In this document: positions 37,183 to 49,704 of the stretch, piece after piece | How the letters are laid out: each line of letters begins with the position of its first letter | How positions within the stretch are numbered: the first letter of the stretch is position 1 | From: Epiperipatus broadwayi | Taxonomy: Eukaryota; Onychophora; Udeonychophora; Euonychophora; Peripatidae | Assembly (NCBI GenBank): GCA_028023455.1 | Contig: JAQFVV010000013.1 | Coordinates: forward strand, 6,588,811-6,652,810 | DNA length: 64,000 nucleotides | Direction: 5' to 3' | Translations under genes and position numbers: made by a program | The notes under the pieces: model-generated | Seen by the model: the letters and a program-made list of their open reading frames with translations, nothing else | Databases searched by the model: none | What the model was told of the DNA's origin: nothing

Positions 37183-37569
37183 CTGAGTAAGCACTAGATA
37201 GAAAATTTTATGCACAAACCTTTTTTGCATCCATTGATTACTCAAGATTGCACTGAGTGGCACTATTGTATGGATTTCCTGTTTTAATAGCTTGAGCAAG
37301 TATAAGAATTAGTGATCATGTGATGTTTAGTTGTTTAATAGCAATCCTGCCTAATAGAATGAGTGGTGGCTATGGTTATTAAAGAATCAAAGAAACCAAA
37401 ATGTATCAGTACTGAACTGAGTTCAAAACTATATGACTATATAAGTTAATGAGCTTGAATTGAAAATATTATTATGTTTTCAATTTTAGATTCATAGTTT
37501 TGTAGTTGAGATAAAGGTGGATGGTGGAGGGTTGCATTAGATCTTAAGTTCTATGTGCAGTGCTCTCAG

Positions 37570-37628
37570 ATCCAAGGCTATTCAATGATGAAAGTGATAA
37601 GCTAGATGCTAGTCTAGGGATAATGGAT
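37570..37628 (+). ncRNA. hammerhead-like remnant B3
   Basis: Plus-strand inverted unit. The outer stem ATCCAA/ATGGAT, AGTC and the spacing are kept, but the core is AATGATGA and GAAAC has become GATGC. Inactive remnant. Confidence 0.35.
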
Positions 37629-37799
37629 GAGTAGGTACTAGTTAGAGATTTTATGCACAAATCTTTTTGCATCCATTTATTAGTCTGGCTTGCACTGAGT
37701 GGCACTAATGTATGGAGAGTTTTGCCTGTTTTAGCAGCTTGAGCAAGCATAAGAAATGGTAATCATGTGATGTTTAGTGGTTTAATTTATTATTTTCTA

Positions 37800-39403
37800 A
37801 TTAATTTCACTTTTTTTAATGTCAGGTAAAATGCTGCTTTTTAAGTTATATCTATACCTATTTTCAATGTAGTATGTATTATCTTCTTATTGATTTATCC
37901 AAGCCTGAGCTATCTTTGAAGTTCCATGATATTTTAAAACTATTTGTTAGTTTTAGCTTAAATTACTTTGACTACATATGAATTTTAATACAATAATTAT
38001 ATTTCCTTTTTTAATAATATCTTTCTAGCTTTACCTTAACACATGTATTATAGTGAGTAGATGATTTAGTGAATCTATATTCTTATTATCAAACATATAT
38101 TTTCTGATAATTATATATAATTCAGATATGCTTTAATTTGGATCTTTCATGTCTATTTATTGTTTGAGTTTTTCTGAAAAAATTAACAATGTTCAACTCT
38201 TTCTTTCTTTGTAAATTTTACAAGATTATATCATCTCTAGCATTTCATCTTTTAATGTTTTCCAATTCAAATATTACAGTTTTTTATGACAATTTGAAAA
38301 AGTTCTTTTTTCTATTTAAAAACATTTGAATATCAATATAAAAATCTTGTTTTTTAAAACAAAAATTTGTGATGTAAATCTGAATTATCTTAATTGATAT
38401 TTTTTATTAATTGATTAACTAATCTTTCTATTCAGATATCTGATACATTATCAATCATAGTAATGTTTTTATAATTTATTTATAAAATATTCACATTACT
38501 TAAGTCTTTGTAGTAAACATCTATTTTTTCAAATCAATTTTTTTTTTTTAATTTTGCAAAATTAAACAATATTCTACTAATATTTTTTCACTTAAAATTG
38601 CTATTAATTTACTGTTATAGCAACAAAATAGTTGTCCATGATCATAAGCCAAACATTCTTAATTTTTAGCACTGTTTTTTTTTTTTTGGGGGGGGGGAGG
38701 GGTGGCAATGAATGTCTTGTTTGATAATATCACAGTTTTTACTTTAAGTTGAGGATCTTAATTTATTTTTGTTCTTCAAGTTATAATATAAAAAAGCATT
38801 AACATTTTATGCAAACACACATGCATGCATCCTGCTCATAAAAAAATGATATCTTTGAAATCATCAACTATATAAAAAAATTATGGTCATGTTTTTTGTT
38901 GAACTTAACAATTTATGAAAGGTAATAGAAGCACAACATTGTTAAATGTTGTTAGTATAAAGATCATTCATTTTTACTTACCATGTAAACAATCACATGG
39001 TGATAATAGCTCCAGTGATAAGAAATCATAAAATATATATAGGGATTTATCTGCAGGTTTTTTTAAAGGTTCAATTAAAATTAAAGGAATTCCTTTCATT
39101 TAAATAATAGCATCTTTTTAAATAACAACATAATAAGTCCTAAAATGCCAAAAAAAAAAACATTTAAGTGGTATGTCATATAGTTTTTGTTTGATGATAG
39201 TTGTGCATTCAGTATTTAACAATGTAGTTCTATATTTGAAATTCTAGAATAAATTATGTTATAAGAATGACAATCTATTACTATCTATTAATAATATTCC
39301 ACTAAAGAACTTAACATATATAAAAAAATGTGATCAGTGCAGTAAAATATTATTTTTATACATGGCACTTAGAACCGACTTGCTTTTCTGTATGTTATCA
39401 ACA
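37800..39403. other. AT-rich spacer, no gene seen
   Basis: No recognisable frame or repeat. A G-rich homopolymer patch (GGGGGGGGGAGGGG) follows a T run near 38685, the only such tract in the window. Confidence 0.5.
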
Positions 39404-39663
39404 ATCATTGGACAATCCTATTTGTCACAATGCCTGAAAATATAAAATGACTGTTTATAATTGCAATCTCAGACATTTAAGAGATGACCTTTCTGACAAA
39501 TAATGTAATTTAAAATCTAATTTAAATTCACAACAGGTGTCAGAAAGCTCAAATTTAAATTCATACAGGTATCAGAAAGCTCCTCTCTTTAATATATGAG
39601 ATCATAAACATAATATCGTTTTACATTTTCAGGCATTCTGACAAAGGGAATTGGTACAATGAT
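39404..39663. mobile_element. 260-bp MITE-like inverted repeat
   Basis: Left end ATCATTGGACAATCCTATTT with GTCACAATGCCTGAAAATAT. The right end, reversed, is ATCATTGTACCAATTCCCTTT with GTCAGAATGCCTGAAAATGT. Terminal inverted repeats of about 45 bp. Inside, a short direct repeat (ACAGGTGTCAGAAAGCTC / ACAGGTATCAGAAAGCTC) lies at about 39530-39580. No convincing target duplication and no ORF. Confidence 0.65.
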
Positions 39664-40594
39664 ATTGTCAGCACATGGAAAAGGAAGGCGTTTTTTACTG
39701 TATTTATTAATATTAAAATATGGTTGTATATTTGTAATAAAATATCTAAATGTTTCTTAACGCTATGAAATATTTGATTGGTGAAATTAAAACCTATATA
39801 TATACAGACACATACACATGGTTAGAAAATTGCAGCTTATCAATGTTATTTATTTTTTTAATATAAAGATTGTGCAAACACACACACACACAAATGTTTT
39901 TGTTTTGTTTACGTATATATCTTTTCCGTATGTGCTTACATTTTTTTTTTTTTTTTTTACTAAACTACAGAAGTTATAAACCATTATTCCACTTGATATA
40001 CAACGAGTTACCAATTAGAGTTACTTGCAGTTAATGATCTATGAAATTCATAACTGTTTCCAAAACTTTAGAATACAGAAAAATTTATCTCTACAATTTG
40101 CAAGTTGATGTGGACCAGATTACGTTCATTCATGCCTTTTCATCATTAACATCAGCTCCGCTTCATTACGTTTGAAATAAATTTTGGGTAACTTTAATTC
40201 GAAGAACGTAAAGTCTAATGTCGATAGGTTTCAAGCATTTAACATGTTTAACGATTTAAAAATTTATTATGCTCGCTAATTATCCAACGTATTCAATTCA
40301 GAAGGGACATATTTGATAATGTTGGAGAGGTGCTAAAAATTGTAGTTAAATAATTTAGTCTTAGTTTTATTCTTTGAAACAGAGAAATAAATTTAACAAA
40401 AAAAAGATTATTATTGTAGAATAATTTAGTGTGGCTGTGCAGTAGATTGGGAAAACACAACATTTAAAATATTTTATGTTTGGCAATAATTCTTTTAATA
40501 AAGAACAATAAATAATCCCGAAATTTGAAAATTCAAAAGTGATTTGATAAAAAAAAATATTTCTGCTTTCTAACTTAAGTCAAAGATGAATCGC

Positions 40595-40690
40595 ATTTTT
40601 TTTCCATGTGTCATAGCATCGGTCGGGACGCGAACCCACAACCGTCTGCAAACAACTACTTGCTTGCTAGGCGGCTGCGATGACCTCTCG
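40595..40690 (-). mobile_element. tRNA-derived SINE fragment, second family
   Basis: Minus strand: TCCGAGAGGTCATCGCAGCC, a hairpin GCAAGCA...TGTTTGC around AGTAGT, and a B-box-like GTGGGTTCGCGTCCCGACC whose T-arm pairs at 4 of 5 positions. The GC content is far above its surroundings. A full tRNA cloverleaf does not fold (no acceptor stem, poor A box), so it is a tRNA-related SINE head rather than a tRNA gene. It differs from the SINE at 63552-63702. Confidence 0.45.
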
Positions 40691-40772
40691 GATAACAACA
40701 TTTTTTGTTGTTCGTTATATGAAAAAAGTTGATTATTAGAAAGTAATGAAAAGGAAAATGATTAATTGCTTA

Positions 40773-40816
<44 letters not shown>
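40773..40816 (+). repeat. (CT)n microsatellite
   Basis: About 21 CT units with one TT interruption. Confidence 0.95.
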
Positions 40817-41239
40817 AAAAAAAAACTAATCGTAATGTATATTTGTAACTAAATAGGTACTCGTGAGTGGTTGGCTTTGAGCGCTAAGCATATTACATAA
40901 AGTAGTACAACTGATTTTACATTTTGTACCAAGATTCGTATACACATGTTTATGTGTGTGGGAGAGAGAGAGAATATATTTATATAACTTCTACTTAAAC
41001 ATCAAAGATATGATAAGATACTATATATATATATATATTACTGATACAAAATAATATTACTGATATTCTATGTATATCATCATTTCATTATTTTTAATAT
41101 TATTAATAATTCACTATAGGATGCAGATGCTACAGTTTATATTACTACTTTCTTTTTATAATTACTTTTTTCCTTATTACTATTCCTCTATTATTTGTAC
41201 TGTACTATACAAGATCATTATTTTAACAATTATTGATCC

Positions 41240-41711
41240 ACTGCAATATGTCTCTTCAATTTACTCCAGTATGTTCTATCTTTAGCCTTTCTTCTCATAT
41301 CTCAATAGTTATCTTCTTTATTTCATCCATCTATCCCATATGTGATCTCTTTCTATGTCTTTTGCATTTTTGGCATCCAATTAAAAATTTCAAATGACCA
41401 TATTATCATCTCTTTTAGCAATATGCCCAGCTCACAGTCTTTTAATTCTTGTAATGATATCAGTAATATTTGTTTGTACTCTCACCAATATATTTCATTT
41501 TCAACCTACTTCTTTGTTATTCTTAAAATATAAATCTCCCTACTACATTAAGTGATCTGAAGTCTCTATATAACTTTTGTGTTAATAAATCTCAGATCTA
41601 TATGTAAGAACTGACAAACAACAATTATTAAAAACTCATATTTTCCTTTAATATCAAGTTACTTTTACTAAAATCACACCATTCAAGTTTAATTCTATGA
41701 TTAATTTCTTC

Positions 41712-41760
<49 letters not shown>

Positions 41761-43130
41761 TAATATATATATATATATATATATATATAATCTGATCTAA
41801 GTATTTATAGTTGTTAACTTGTTCTAATTCCTCATTATAAATCTTTATTTCATTCTCTTGGGAAAATCCATTGAACATTCCTATAATCTTTTTAGCAATT
41901 GTTTTTAGTTCTAATTTCATCTGATAGTCCTTACAACATTTTCTGAAGTTCTGAATCATTATTTGGATGACTTAAATAATCTCCATTTCCTTTAGTCTTT
42001 TGGCTTCACATTTTAATATACAAAAATATTTGTAAATCTGCTTCAAAATTTTTTGGAAATATGGATTGATTATGTCATACACTATTGTCAATGTTAATCT
42101 TCTTAGTATCACTATCTAATCTAATTATAGCTGTTGTATTTTGATAAATATTTTTCAGAATATAGAAATATTCTGGGTCTATATCTTGATGATGCAATGT
42201 TTTAATCACTGTAGAATACTTAAAGAATCAAATGTCCTCTCATAATCTACAAATTCAAATCATAATGATAATCCATGTTTATTAGTTCTTTAATTTTTGA
42301 ATGTAGTTAGTTCTTTTGTTGGTTAAATTACAAAATTTAATGAAGTGAATTTGTAATTATATTAGTAAAAAAATTATATAGAACTGACAACAGAGTAATT
42401 TCTAATATCTTTTATATTGCATTTTTAAAATATCCATATTACTATTTCATTCTTTCAGTCATCTGGTACATTTTTATCATTTAAATATTTGCTATATAAC
42501 TTTGTCAACAGTTTTTCTATTTTTTCATGTGCTTCTCTTAAGATATCAATTATAATCCCATCATCACCTGGAACTTTTTTTTTTTTCATAGATTTAATTA
42601 CATGGCTCATTTTATTTTAAATGTTAGGCAATTCTGAAGATGTAGTAATTGTAGAAGATGCTTTTTTTTGTTCTTTATTACTATATAATTCTTTATAAAT
42701 TTTTACACGTATTTTATGATATCATTTCTCTTTTTAATAATAGTTTCATCTTTTCTCTTTTATAGTAAAAATAAGTTTCCTGTTGTCACCAAAATGTTGT
42801 TTTACACATATGGGACCTTTATTCTCTTCTATAGATTTCTTATTTTCTGAACATAAAATTAAAAAATATATATACTGTTATTAACTCTTTTTTGAACCAT
42901 TTTACAAAACTCTAGATATTTTAATTCTTTTTAGTGAATCATTTTTTATATTTGTTTCATATTCTTTTTTTTTTCATATACTGTCTAGTCTCAGTAAAAA
43001 AAAAAATATTTGTAAATTACTGCTTTTTTGTATGTTATCTTTGTTGCAATTTTTAATAGTGTATCACTTATCTTCTTATTGTTTTCATTTTAATCTGAAC
43101 CATCCTCAAAACTATTAACATGTGATAAAA
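41240..43130 (-). pseudogene. decayed LINE reverse transcriptase, copy A
   Basis: Minus-strand translation with many stops and frameshifts keeps the order of a LINE RT. First comes a fragment (about 42.5 kb) with REAHEKIEKLLTKLYSKYL, then near 42.2 kb FEFVDYERTFDSL (the palm-A motif, usually YxKAFDS), LKHCIIKI and IFIKIQQL. Near 41.8-41.95 kb is CCKDYQMKLELKTIAKKIIG followed by IYNEELEQVNNYKYLDQII (the thumb-side EQVxxFKYLGSII motif). Near 41.3 kb is the tail MDEIKKITIE and KAKDRTYW. A (TA)n run (41714-41789) has grown inside the YLDQII region. The FADD catalytic box was not found. Related to the copy at 47.9-54.1 kb. Confidence 0.75.
41714..41789. repeat. (TA)n microsatellite inside LINE copy A
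   Basis: Two TA runs separated by ATATATTAATA, interrupting the LINE frame. Confidence 0.9.
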
Positions 43131-44670
43131 ATAAAAAAATAGATACCACTTTCTACTTTGCTTCAAATTAAACATTTAATGCATAGCAAAAATTAATATT
43201 TATAATCATATTTATTTATTAAAGGATTTTATATATCTATCATACAAATAAAAATAAAGATTCAACTAAAGTATGTGTCCCTCAAAACTTTATAATAGAT
43301 TCATATATGCATATATCAATAATTAATTCACTTTTTTAAAAAACTATATATGTCAAATAAAAGGTGTTATTATATTTTAATATAGAATACTTTAGCAAAT
43401 TATATATTTTTAATAAAATAAAAGTAAAATGACATTACCATTTTTTTATTTATTTAGCCTGAAAGGTGTGATATTGAATAATAACTGTATCAATTGTCCA
43501 AATTGCCATCGATGTATGTCTCTTCAGGTTCATAAATAAATCATGTCAAAGATTGTAATGTGATAATAAAATGAAACTATTATATTAATTTTGAATATCC
43601 TATTTGTTTTTAAACAATAGTTTTTTATATATCCCTTTTGCTTTCTAGTTGATTGATGAATATATTAAAATATAAACTATTCACATAATTTTAAAGAGAG
43701 ATACCTAATAATACAATTCACTAATTCAACACATTAAGCTTGTCATCCAATTCTCTAAAAAATATAGCAGCAAATGATAGATAGACCTCGTACCCCATTC
43801 TTATTATCTTAGAAATCCATTGTTTTGATTTTTAAGCTATTAAAAATATAATTAGTCCATAGTTAAGTTTTACATTATGAGATTTGAGATAATCTCACTA
43901 ATTATGTTATTCAGTTCAATGTTTGATTTTCCAATTTTTTTTATTCAAAAATCACATTCTTTTTACAATCAGACAATCATTTCAAGAAATTTTTATTGAT
44001 ATTTCCATGTTCTATGTAGCTCTCTTTTAATTAAACCCATTTGTATAAATAGAAATACAAAGAATAATATTTTTATAGATTGTAATAGTAATTATTAACA
44101 CTCAAAAATAAGCCTATTATATCTTTATATTATTTATTCTAAACAATAGGTATATATAATTTTTGTTATTAAATAGTCCATTACATTTGATAATACTAAT
44201 TTTATAATAGTATAATATAACTATATACAATAAGTAATAATTTCATAATACTCTAATTTAATACCCAATTATAATAGCATGAAACATATATAAAATAATT
44301 GTAAACAACATAAATTATAAAACATAAAATGTATTGACTGCCGTTTATTAATTTAAATCACCAATTAATGCTTAGGATATCTTAGTTTAACTTTTTAATC
44401 AATAAAGTTTCAATAAAAATTATTAAAATAACGTAATAAATTATTAATATATGTAAATGTTTATTTACACTTTAGCTAGCTGAACATTTACTATAATAAA
44501 AAAGAAGAAATATGTAGAAACTCTTTACAAAATAATGTAATCAATAAATTAGAAATAATCAGGAGTTCGAATATAATCAACAGAATAAAAATTATTATCA
44601 TAAAAAATATAATAAATAGATAATAATATATAAACCAGATGACTGATAAAATAATTTGAAGATATGTTTT
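43131..44670. other. AT-rich spacer, no gene seen
   Basis: No balanced frame or repeat recognised; the minus-strand frame at 44491-44757 is I/F/L/Y-rich and chance-like. Confidence 0.5.
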
Positions 44671-44671
44671 G

Positions 44672-45070
44672 TTAAAATTTATAGTTTCTGTAACTGTGAA
44701 GTAATGCAAAGGACGATGTGCTGATAACCAAAAAGAATATATATATATATATTCCACAATACAAAAATTGATATTTACATAATCCTCTCTCTAAAAGAAT
44801 CTCTGCAAAGTAAGCAGTTTCCAATTGTAAGAATGCAGTATTTCTTACCGACTCTATCTGGAATGTAAGATGCAAATTAGTCTTCACAACTCCTCCGCAG
44901 GACCCAGACAGTTTATTCATATCTCTTTTAAAGAAAATCAAACATAAAGACATGATCCTTTCCTCCAAGTTTCTATTTGAAGAAACCTGGAATCTATTCG
45001 AAATTCCAAAGCCCAATACAGTTCCAGATAGCTGATGACAATGATCTATAAACCACAGGATTAATTCCAT
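44672..45070 (-). other. longest open frame in the window (132 codons), candidate exon
   Basis: An ATG at 45070-45068 opens 132 codons. Residues about 13-95 have a mixed composition (GFGISNRFQVSSNRNLEERI, MNKLSGSCGGVVKTNLHLTF, NTAFLQLETAYFAEILLERG) in a locally less AT-rich patch (about 44780-45060). The C-terminal part dissolves into YIYIFF from a TA repeat, so any real exon ends near 44780, where TTATGTAAAT could be a donor. A CATCAG acceptor-like site lies near 45040. No domain recognised. Could be a lone exon of a large-intron gene, transposon debris or chance. Confidence 0.25.
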
Positions 45071-46249
45071 ACCCAGGATTAATATCTCTACAAATCATCC
45101 ACTATCAACCCAGTAGTAACATTATAGACTCCTGTTTAGCCAATGTACTTTAAGAAGTCAATGTATTAAAAAAAAAAACTAATATTCTCCCTAAATAAAA
45201 TTCTTTTAAAATATATATATTAAAAAAAATACTTAAGTCTGCTTTAATTTGCTTCTTAATAATTTTACTGTTATAAATGAATGACAATCAATTTAAATAC
45301 AATTGATATCTTTTACAAACGTACAAGAGCAATATATTTTTTATGAAATATAACTAATTTATATTTTAAATATATAGCTTTTTCAATTTATAAGTAATGA
45401 AACAAATAAAACAAGCCTGAAATAAAAGTAAGATTAACTTTTAATAAAGATATTTAAAATTCTATTTTGAAAACTATTTACTTTTCTTTTTGGTTAATGT
45501 ATTTACTTAATATGTATTAATATACAGACATTTCACATTAAGCGAATATATAAACATAACATTAGACAGTAAAATATATATAAATGACCTGGTAAATTTC
45601 TCAAGGATTGGTAAATATTCTTTTAATGAATTATTTATATAAAACACATTTAATATTAACAACACTATAATCATAAAATATATACTATGCAAACTTTATA
45701 GTTCTTAAGTCCTAATGCTTCTTATTAATCCTAATGCAAAATAAAGAACTTTTAAACTACTGTATTTAATGTTTATCCAAGTTCTGGTAGTATCATTCAT
45801 AATCAGAGGCAAATCCAGATGATAATTATATTTTTTTGTAGTTAAATGAAAATAAATACTATTTTATTCTTTTGAGAATTTAAATCCTTTAATAAATCAC
45901 AGTAGTCTCCATTTTATTTTTATATCAACTTTATTTTATATCCAATCTAGTTATTCCATGGCACACAATATATATTTTAATTTCATCACAGAGAGGGATG
46001 CATATTTCTTTGATTTTATCATAATATACCATATTAAGCTTTAAGACAATTTTATTTCCAGATGTTCCAAGTCTCTTTTGAAAGACTGGATCTTCCAGAG
46101 CAAATATTTCTTTTTATCTAACCCTCAGTTCTTATATTTTAAATTAACAGTTAAAATTTGATATATAACACTAGAATTGTGTTTACCGAAGAGGCAAAAG
46201 AAAAGAGAATGAGTTCGATTTCAAATATTGATGTCATTACCTTAGATAC

Positions 46250-46370
46250 TATCTCTATAGATTCACTCAGTTTCATTATTTTATTGTTACCTAGAGTCAA
46301 ATTCTCCTTAATGAAGAATTCCCTTAAATAAAGCCTCTGTTCCAAAACAAAATGTCTTCTTTAAATTTTT
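46250..46370 (-). other. small exon-like frame
   Basis: The minus-strand open frame includes HFVLEQRLYLREFFIKENLT and IMKLSESIEIVSK. It is bounded upstream by TTTAAAG at about 46362 and downstream by AAGGTAATG (good donor consensus) at about 46243-46251. It lies on the same strand as, and 1.3 kb upstream of, the 44672-45070 frame. Too short for any family call. Confidence 0.15.
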
Positions 46371-47939
46371 TAACAACAATTTTAAAGAAAATAATAATAG
46401 TAATACAATAAATTTAATATTTTAAAATCATAATTTGAATAAAATAAATAAATATTTTTTACATTATTCAATATAAAACAAATCTTTTAACTATCCACTG
46501 AGAATAATTATTATATAAAAATAATAATACTTTTAAAATATGTATAATCGAAAATTATTTTCATTACATAAACAAATCGCACTGCACATCCGCACACATA
46601 AAAAAAACAACAACAATATTTTATTATTTATTCCTTTGTGTTAGATGATTCTTATATGTATGCAGTAAAAGAAAATATGAATAAATGAAAAGAAATATTA
46701 AGAAATGAATCTATTAACATGTATTTTATCCAATCTTTTTTAATAAAACTTTTTTTAATAATAAAATATCAATCGTACTATGACATACGATCTAATGTGC
46801 TACTTGTTTGAAAAAAAATTAAAGTAAAACAAAAATCACGAATGTCATATTGTTTTTCATTCGTCTCTATTTTTAAAAACACTTTGTTAATCATGTAAAT
46901 CATTTGATCCATCTAAAACAATTGATAATAAACAAATCTATACAAAAAAAAATTTTTTTTTTTTTTAAGAATACAGTAGTGAACCTAATCTAAGACGGTA
47001 CAATATATATATTAATTTAAATATTGCCTTTGTGTATGATAAACAAATATGTATATTTAATATGTATGCGTACTCAATATTTCATACACTCATTCATATC
47101 TATTTTTATTTATATTTTTAACTTTTAATTCTTCAAGTTAAGTCATTTTGACATTTCTCTGTAGAAGAACAATAAATTTATTATATATAAGTGTGTGTTT
47201 ATAAAAAGATAAAACAGCATTTAAATAATCAAAATGAAAGTACAATGTTCATATTGACAAGGATTCATAGATTTTCCCATCTTAGTTTTTTTTACTAGCT
47301 AAGAGTTTCCAGAGACTAATTTATTCATGAAAAATTGGGAACCAAAAAAAAAATCCAAATATCACCCAGATTCAATGTCCAGATCATTAATGTATTAAGT
47401 AGATAGGTTAACCAATATATAAAGTTACTCTGTTTTTTTTTTTAAAAAAAATTATATATATTTAAGAAAGTGCCTACAGTTCACGAGTCTGGTGAATGTT
47501 GTCTGTCCTATTGTTCTTTTGTTGAAAAAACATTAAAGAGTTTTTGCTATGAAATAGACTATTTAAGATTGTTTTATATTAAAGTCTAATATTTTAAAAA
47601 TATTATAAATTACAATATTGAAATTATCAAATTAAGTATAAAAAAATTTATGTACTTAATATAAAACTAAAGCTAGTATTTATTTCATCTTGTAAACAGA
47701 CACCAATTTTTCTGATTAAACATAAAAATTGTCACAAATGATAGTTTATAAGTCTAGGCATTGGTAAGATATTTTTAAAATGTCATATTGATAGAACATT
47801 TCTATTTAGGGGGAGAGGGAAAGCATTTTGAATTTTTATAAATTAAAAAGCTTGCTAGCGATATAATTGCCATTTCTGACTTTAATGACACAAATATCAT
47901 ATTACTTATATCTTCTATATTTCAGTAATAATATTTTTA
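46371..47939. other. AT-rich spacer, no gene seen
   Basis: Homopolymer A/T runs near 46950 and 47435; otherwise nothing recognisable. Confidence 0.5.
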
Positions 47940-48446
47940 ACTATTGTCAATTTATTAGTAGAAAAAGGGTTTTCCTTCTTTAGTTTATTTTTTTTTAATT
48001 TGTAGCTTTTCTATACTTTACAGCTAACATTTTATCTTCTTTTTCCCCAAGTCTTTTTCTTGTAATGTAATTAAGAGTTTAATTGCCCATCTATTACCAT
48101 TTTGTTAGTGCACATTTAGCCTACTTTTATTTCAACATTTTAATTGTTAGTTCTTATAGTCAAGTATATCACTTTAGGAATTTTTTGTTAATTCTAACAT
48201 ATATCTCTCAAGACTTTGCTATCTGATCCAAAGTCTTTATATTTCTATTAAATATCCAAATATCTCATTCATATGTAATCACTGGTGAAGGAAATGTGTT
48301 TAAAACTTTTCTTTTAATATTAAGTTATTTCTATTCAAAACATTTCATTCAAATTTAATTTGATGACTAATTTAATACATTATGTTTTCATTTTTATTAA
48401 CAAAAATAATCAACATATCACCAAATTCACTATCCTTTATTTTGTT
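47940..48446 (-). pseudogene. decayed LINE, copy B, C-terminal part
   Basis: Collinear at DNA level with 41.23-41.71 kb of LINE copy A. Landmarks are the TCAAGACTTTGCTATCTGATCC/AAAGTCTTTATA area against GTGATCTGAAGTCTCTATATA, TCACTGGTGAAGG, TTTTCTTTTAATATTAAGTT against TTTCCTTTAATATCAAGTTA, and CATTCAAATTTAATTTGATG against CATTCAAGTTTAATTCTATG. No frame survives. It continues, after two nested insertions, at 50084. Confidence 0.6.
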
Positions 48447-48462
48447 TTAATATCTTATATAA
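48447..48462 (+). repeat. target-site duplication, left
   Basis: TTAATATCTTATATAA, identical to 49917-49932. The 16-bp repeat delimits the hammerhead block insertion. Confidence 0.85.
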
Positions 48463-48562
48463 ACAGGCAAAACTCACTATACTTATTGCCACATACAGCA
48501 AGCTAGAGTAATCAATGGATGCCAGAAGGCTTGTACATAAAATCCCTAACTAGTGCCTACTC

Positions 48563-48621
48563 ATCCAAAATCCATAGACTAGTTTCTGGCTTGTGGTCTT
48601 CATCAGTGAGGAGCCTTGGAT
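48563..48621 (-). ncRNA. hammerhead-like motif B4
   Basis: Minus strand: ATCCAA/TTGGAT outer stem, inner stem TCCTCA against TATGGA (partly disrupted), core CTGATGA, stem II segment AGACCACAAGCCA, GAAAC, TA loop, GTC. Confidence 0.55.
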
Positions 48622-48994
48622 CTGAGAGCACTGCACCTGGATCTTAGGATCTAATGCAACCCTCCAGCAGCCACTTTTTATCTCCACTTAACTACAAAAG
48701 TATGAGACAAACTGAAAACATCATAATGTTTTCAATCCAAGCCTATCAGCATATATAGTCAATGAGTCTGAACTCAATTCAGTACCCATACATTTTGGTG
48801 TCTTTGGTTCTTTAATAACTATAGCCACCACCTGGTTTTAAGCCAATAAACATCACATACCCATCACTTCTTATGCTTGTGTATAACTGTTTTAACAGGC
48901 AAAACTCACTATACATATTGCCACACACAGCAAGCTAGAGTAATCAATGGATGCCAGAAGGCATATGCATAAAATCCTTATCTAGTGCCTACTC

Positions 48995-49053
48995 ATCCAA
49001 TATCCCCAGACTAGTTTCTGGCTTGTGGCCTTCATCAGTGAGGAGCCTTGGAT
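48995..49053 (-). ncRNA. type I hammerhead-like ribozyme motif B5 (best copy)
   Basis: Minus strand, in order: outer stem ATCCAA paired with TTGGAT (6 of 6), internal loop GGC/TA, inner stem TCCTCA paired with TGGGGA (6 of 6 including one G-U), CTGATGA, stem II GGC-CACAA-GCC bracketed by one extra A on each side, GAAAC, loop TA, GTC with C17 at 49009. All three helices of a type I hammerhead with a very short stem III are present, and hammerheads with minimal stem III are known from Penelope-like elements. The extra A-A step below stem II is not canonical and may lower activity. Confidence 0.72.
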
Positions 49054-49284
49054 CTGAGAGCACTGCACCTAGATCTTAGGATCTAATGCAACCCTCCAGC
49101 AGCCATCTTTTATCTCCACTTAACCGCAAAACTATGAGACTTAAACTAAAAACACTTTAATGTTTTCATTGGGTCTGAACTCAGTTCAGTACCCATACAT
49201 TTTGGTGTCTTTGGTTTTTTAATAACCATAGCCACCACTATCATATTAGGCAGGATTGGTTTTAAGCCAATAAACATTACATGA

Positions 49285-49318
49285 CCACAAGCCAGAAACT
49301 AGTCTGGGGATATTGGAT
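49285..49318 (+). ncRNA. truncated hammerhead-like motif B6
   Basis: The inverted unit starts abruptly at CCACAAGCCAGAAACTAGTC, keeping half of stem II, GAAAC, GTC and the 3' half of stem I, but lacking CTGATGA. The junction at 49284/49285 is the turning point of the palindromic block. Confidence 0.6.
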
Positions 49319-49704
49319 GAGTAGACACTAGATAGGAATTTTATGCACAAGTCTTCTGGCATCCATTGATTACTCTAGCTTGCTGTGTGTGGAAATACAT
49401 ATAGTGAGTTTTTCCTGTTTTAAAACAGTTATACACAAGCATAATAAGTAGTGGTCATGTGATGTCTATTGGCTTAAAACCAATCCTGCCTAATAGGATA
49501 GTGGTGGCTATGGTTATTAATGAACCAAAGACACCAAAATGTATGGGTACTGAATTGAGTTCAAAACCATATGACTGATGGGCTTGGATTGAAAACATTA
49601 AGGTGTTTTCAGTTTAAGACTCATAGTTTTGTAGTTAAGTGGAGATAAAAGGTGGCTGCTGGAGGGTTGCATTAGATCCTAAGATCTACATGCAGTGCTC
49701 TCAG

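Larger units (their letters stand above)
36578..37782. mobile_element. hammerhead-repeat block, family B, first locus
   Basis: About 1205 bp between imperfect 14-bp duplications (TAATTTATTAATTT at 36564-36577 and TAATTTATTATTTT at 37783-37796). Two minus-oriented units (36578-37015 and 37016-37183) are followed by inverted units (37184-37310 and 37311-37782). The outer ends are ACAGGCAAAACTATCCATAC and its inverse, GGAGAGTTTTGCCTGTTTTA. Each full unit has the end motif, AATCAATGGATGC, a hammerhead-like motif, CTGAGAGCACTGCACCTAGG and the spacer with CATTTTGGGGTCTTTGG. No ORF. Same architecture as 48463-49916 but more diverged, hence older. Confidence 0.75.

Noticed and set aside
40595-40690. 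Functional tRNA gene on the minus strand
   Set aside because: The B box and T-arm are recognisable but there is no acceptor stem pairing or proper A box; called a SINE fragment instead.
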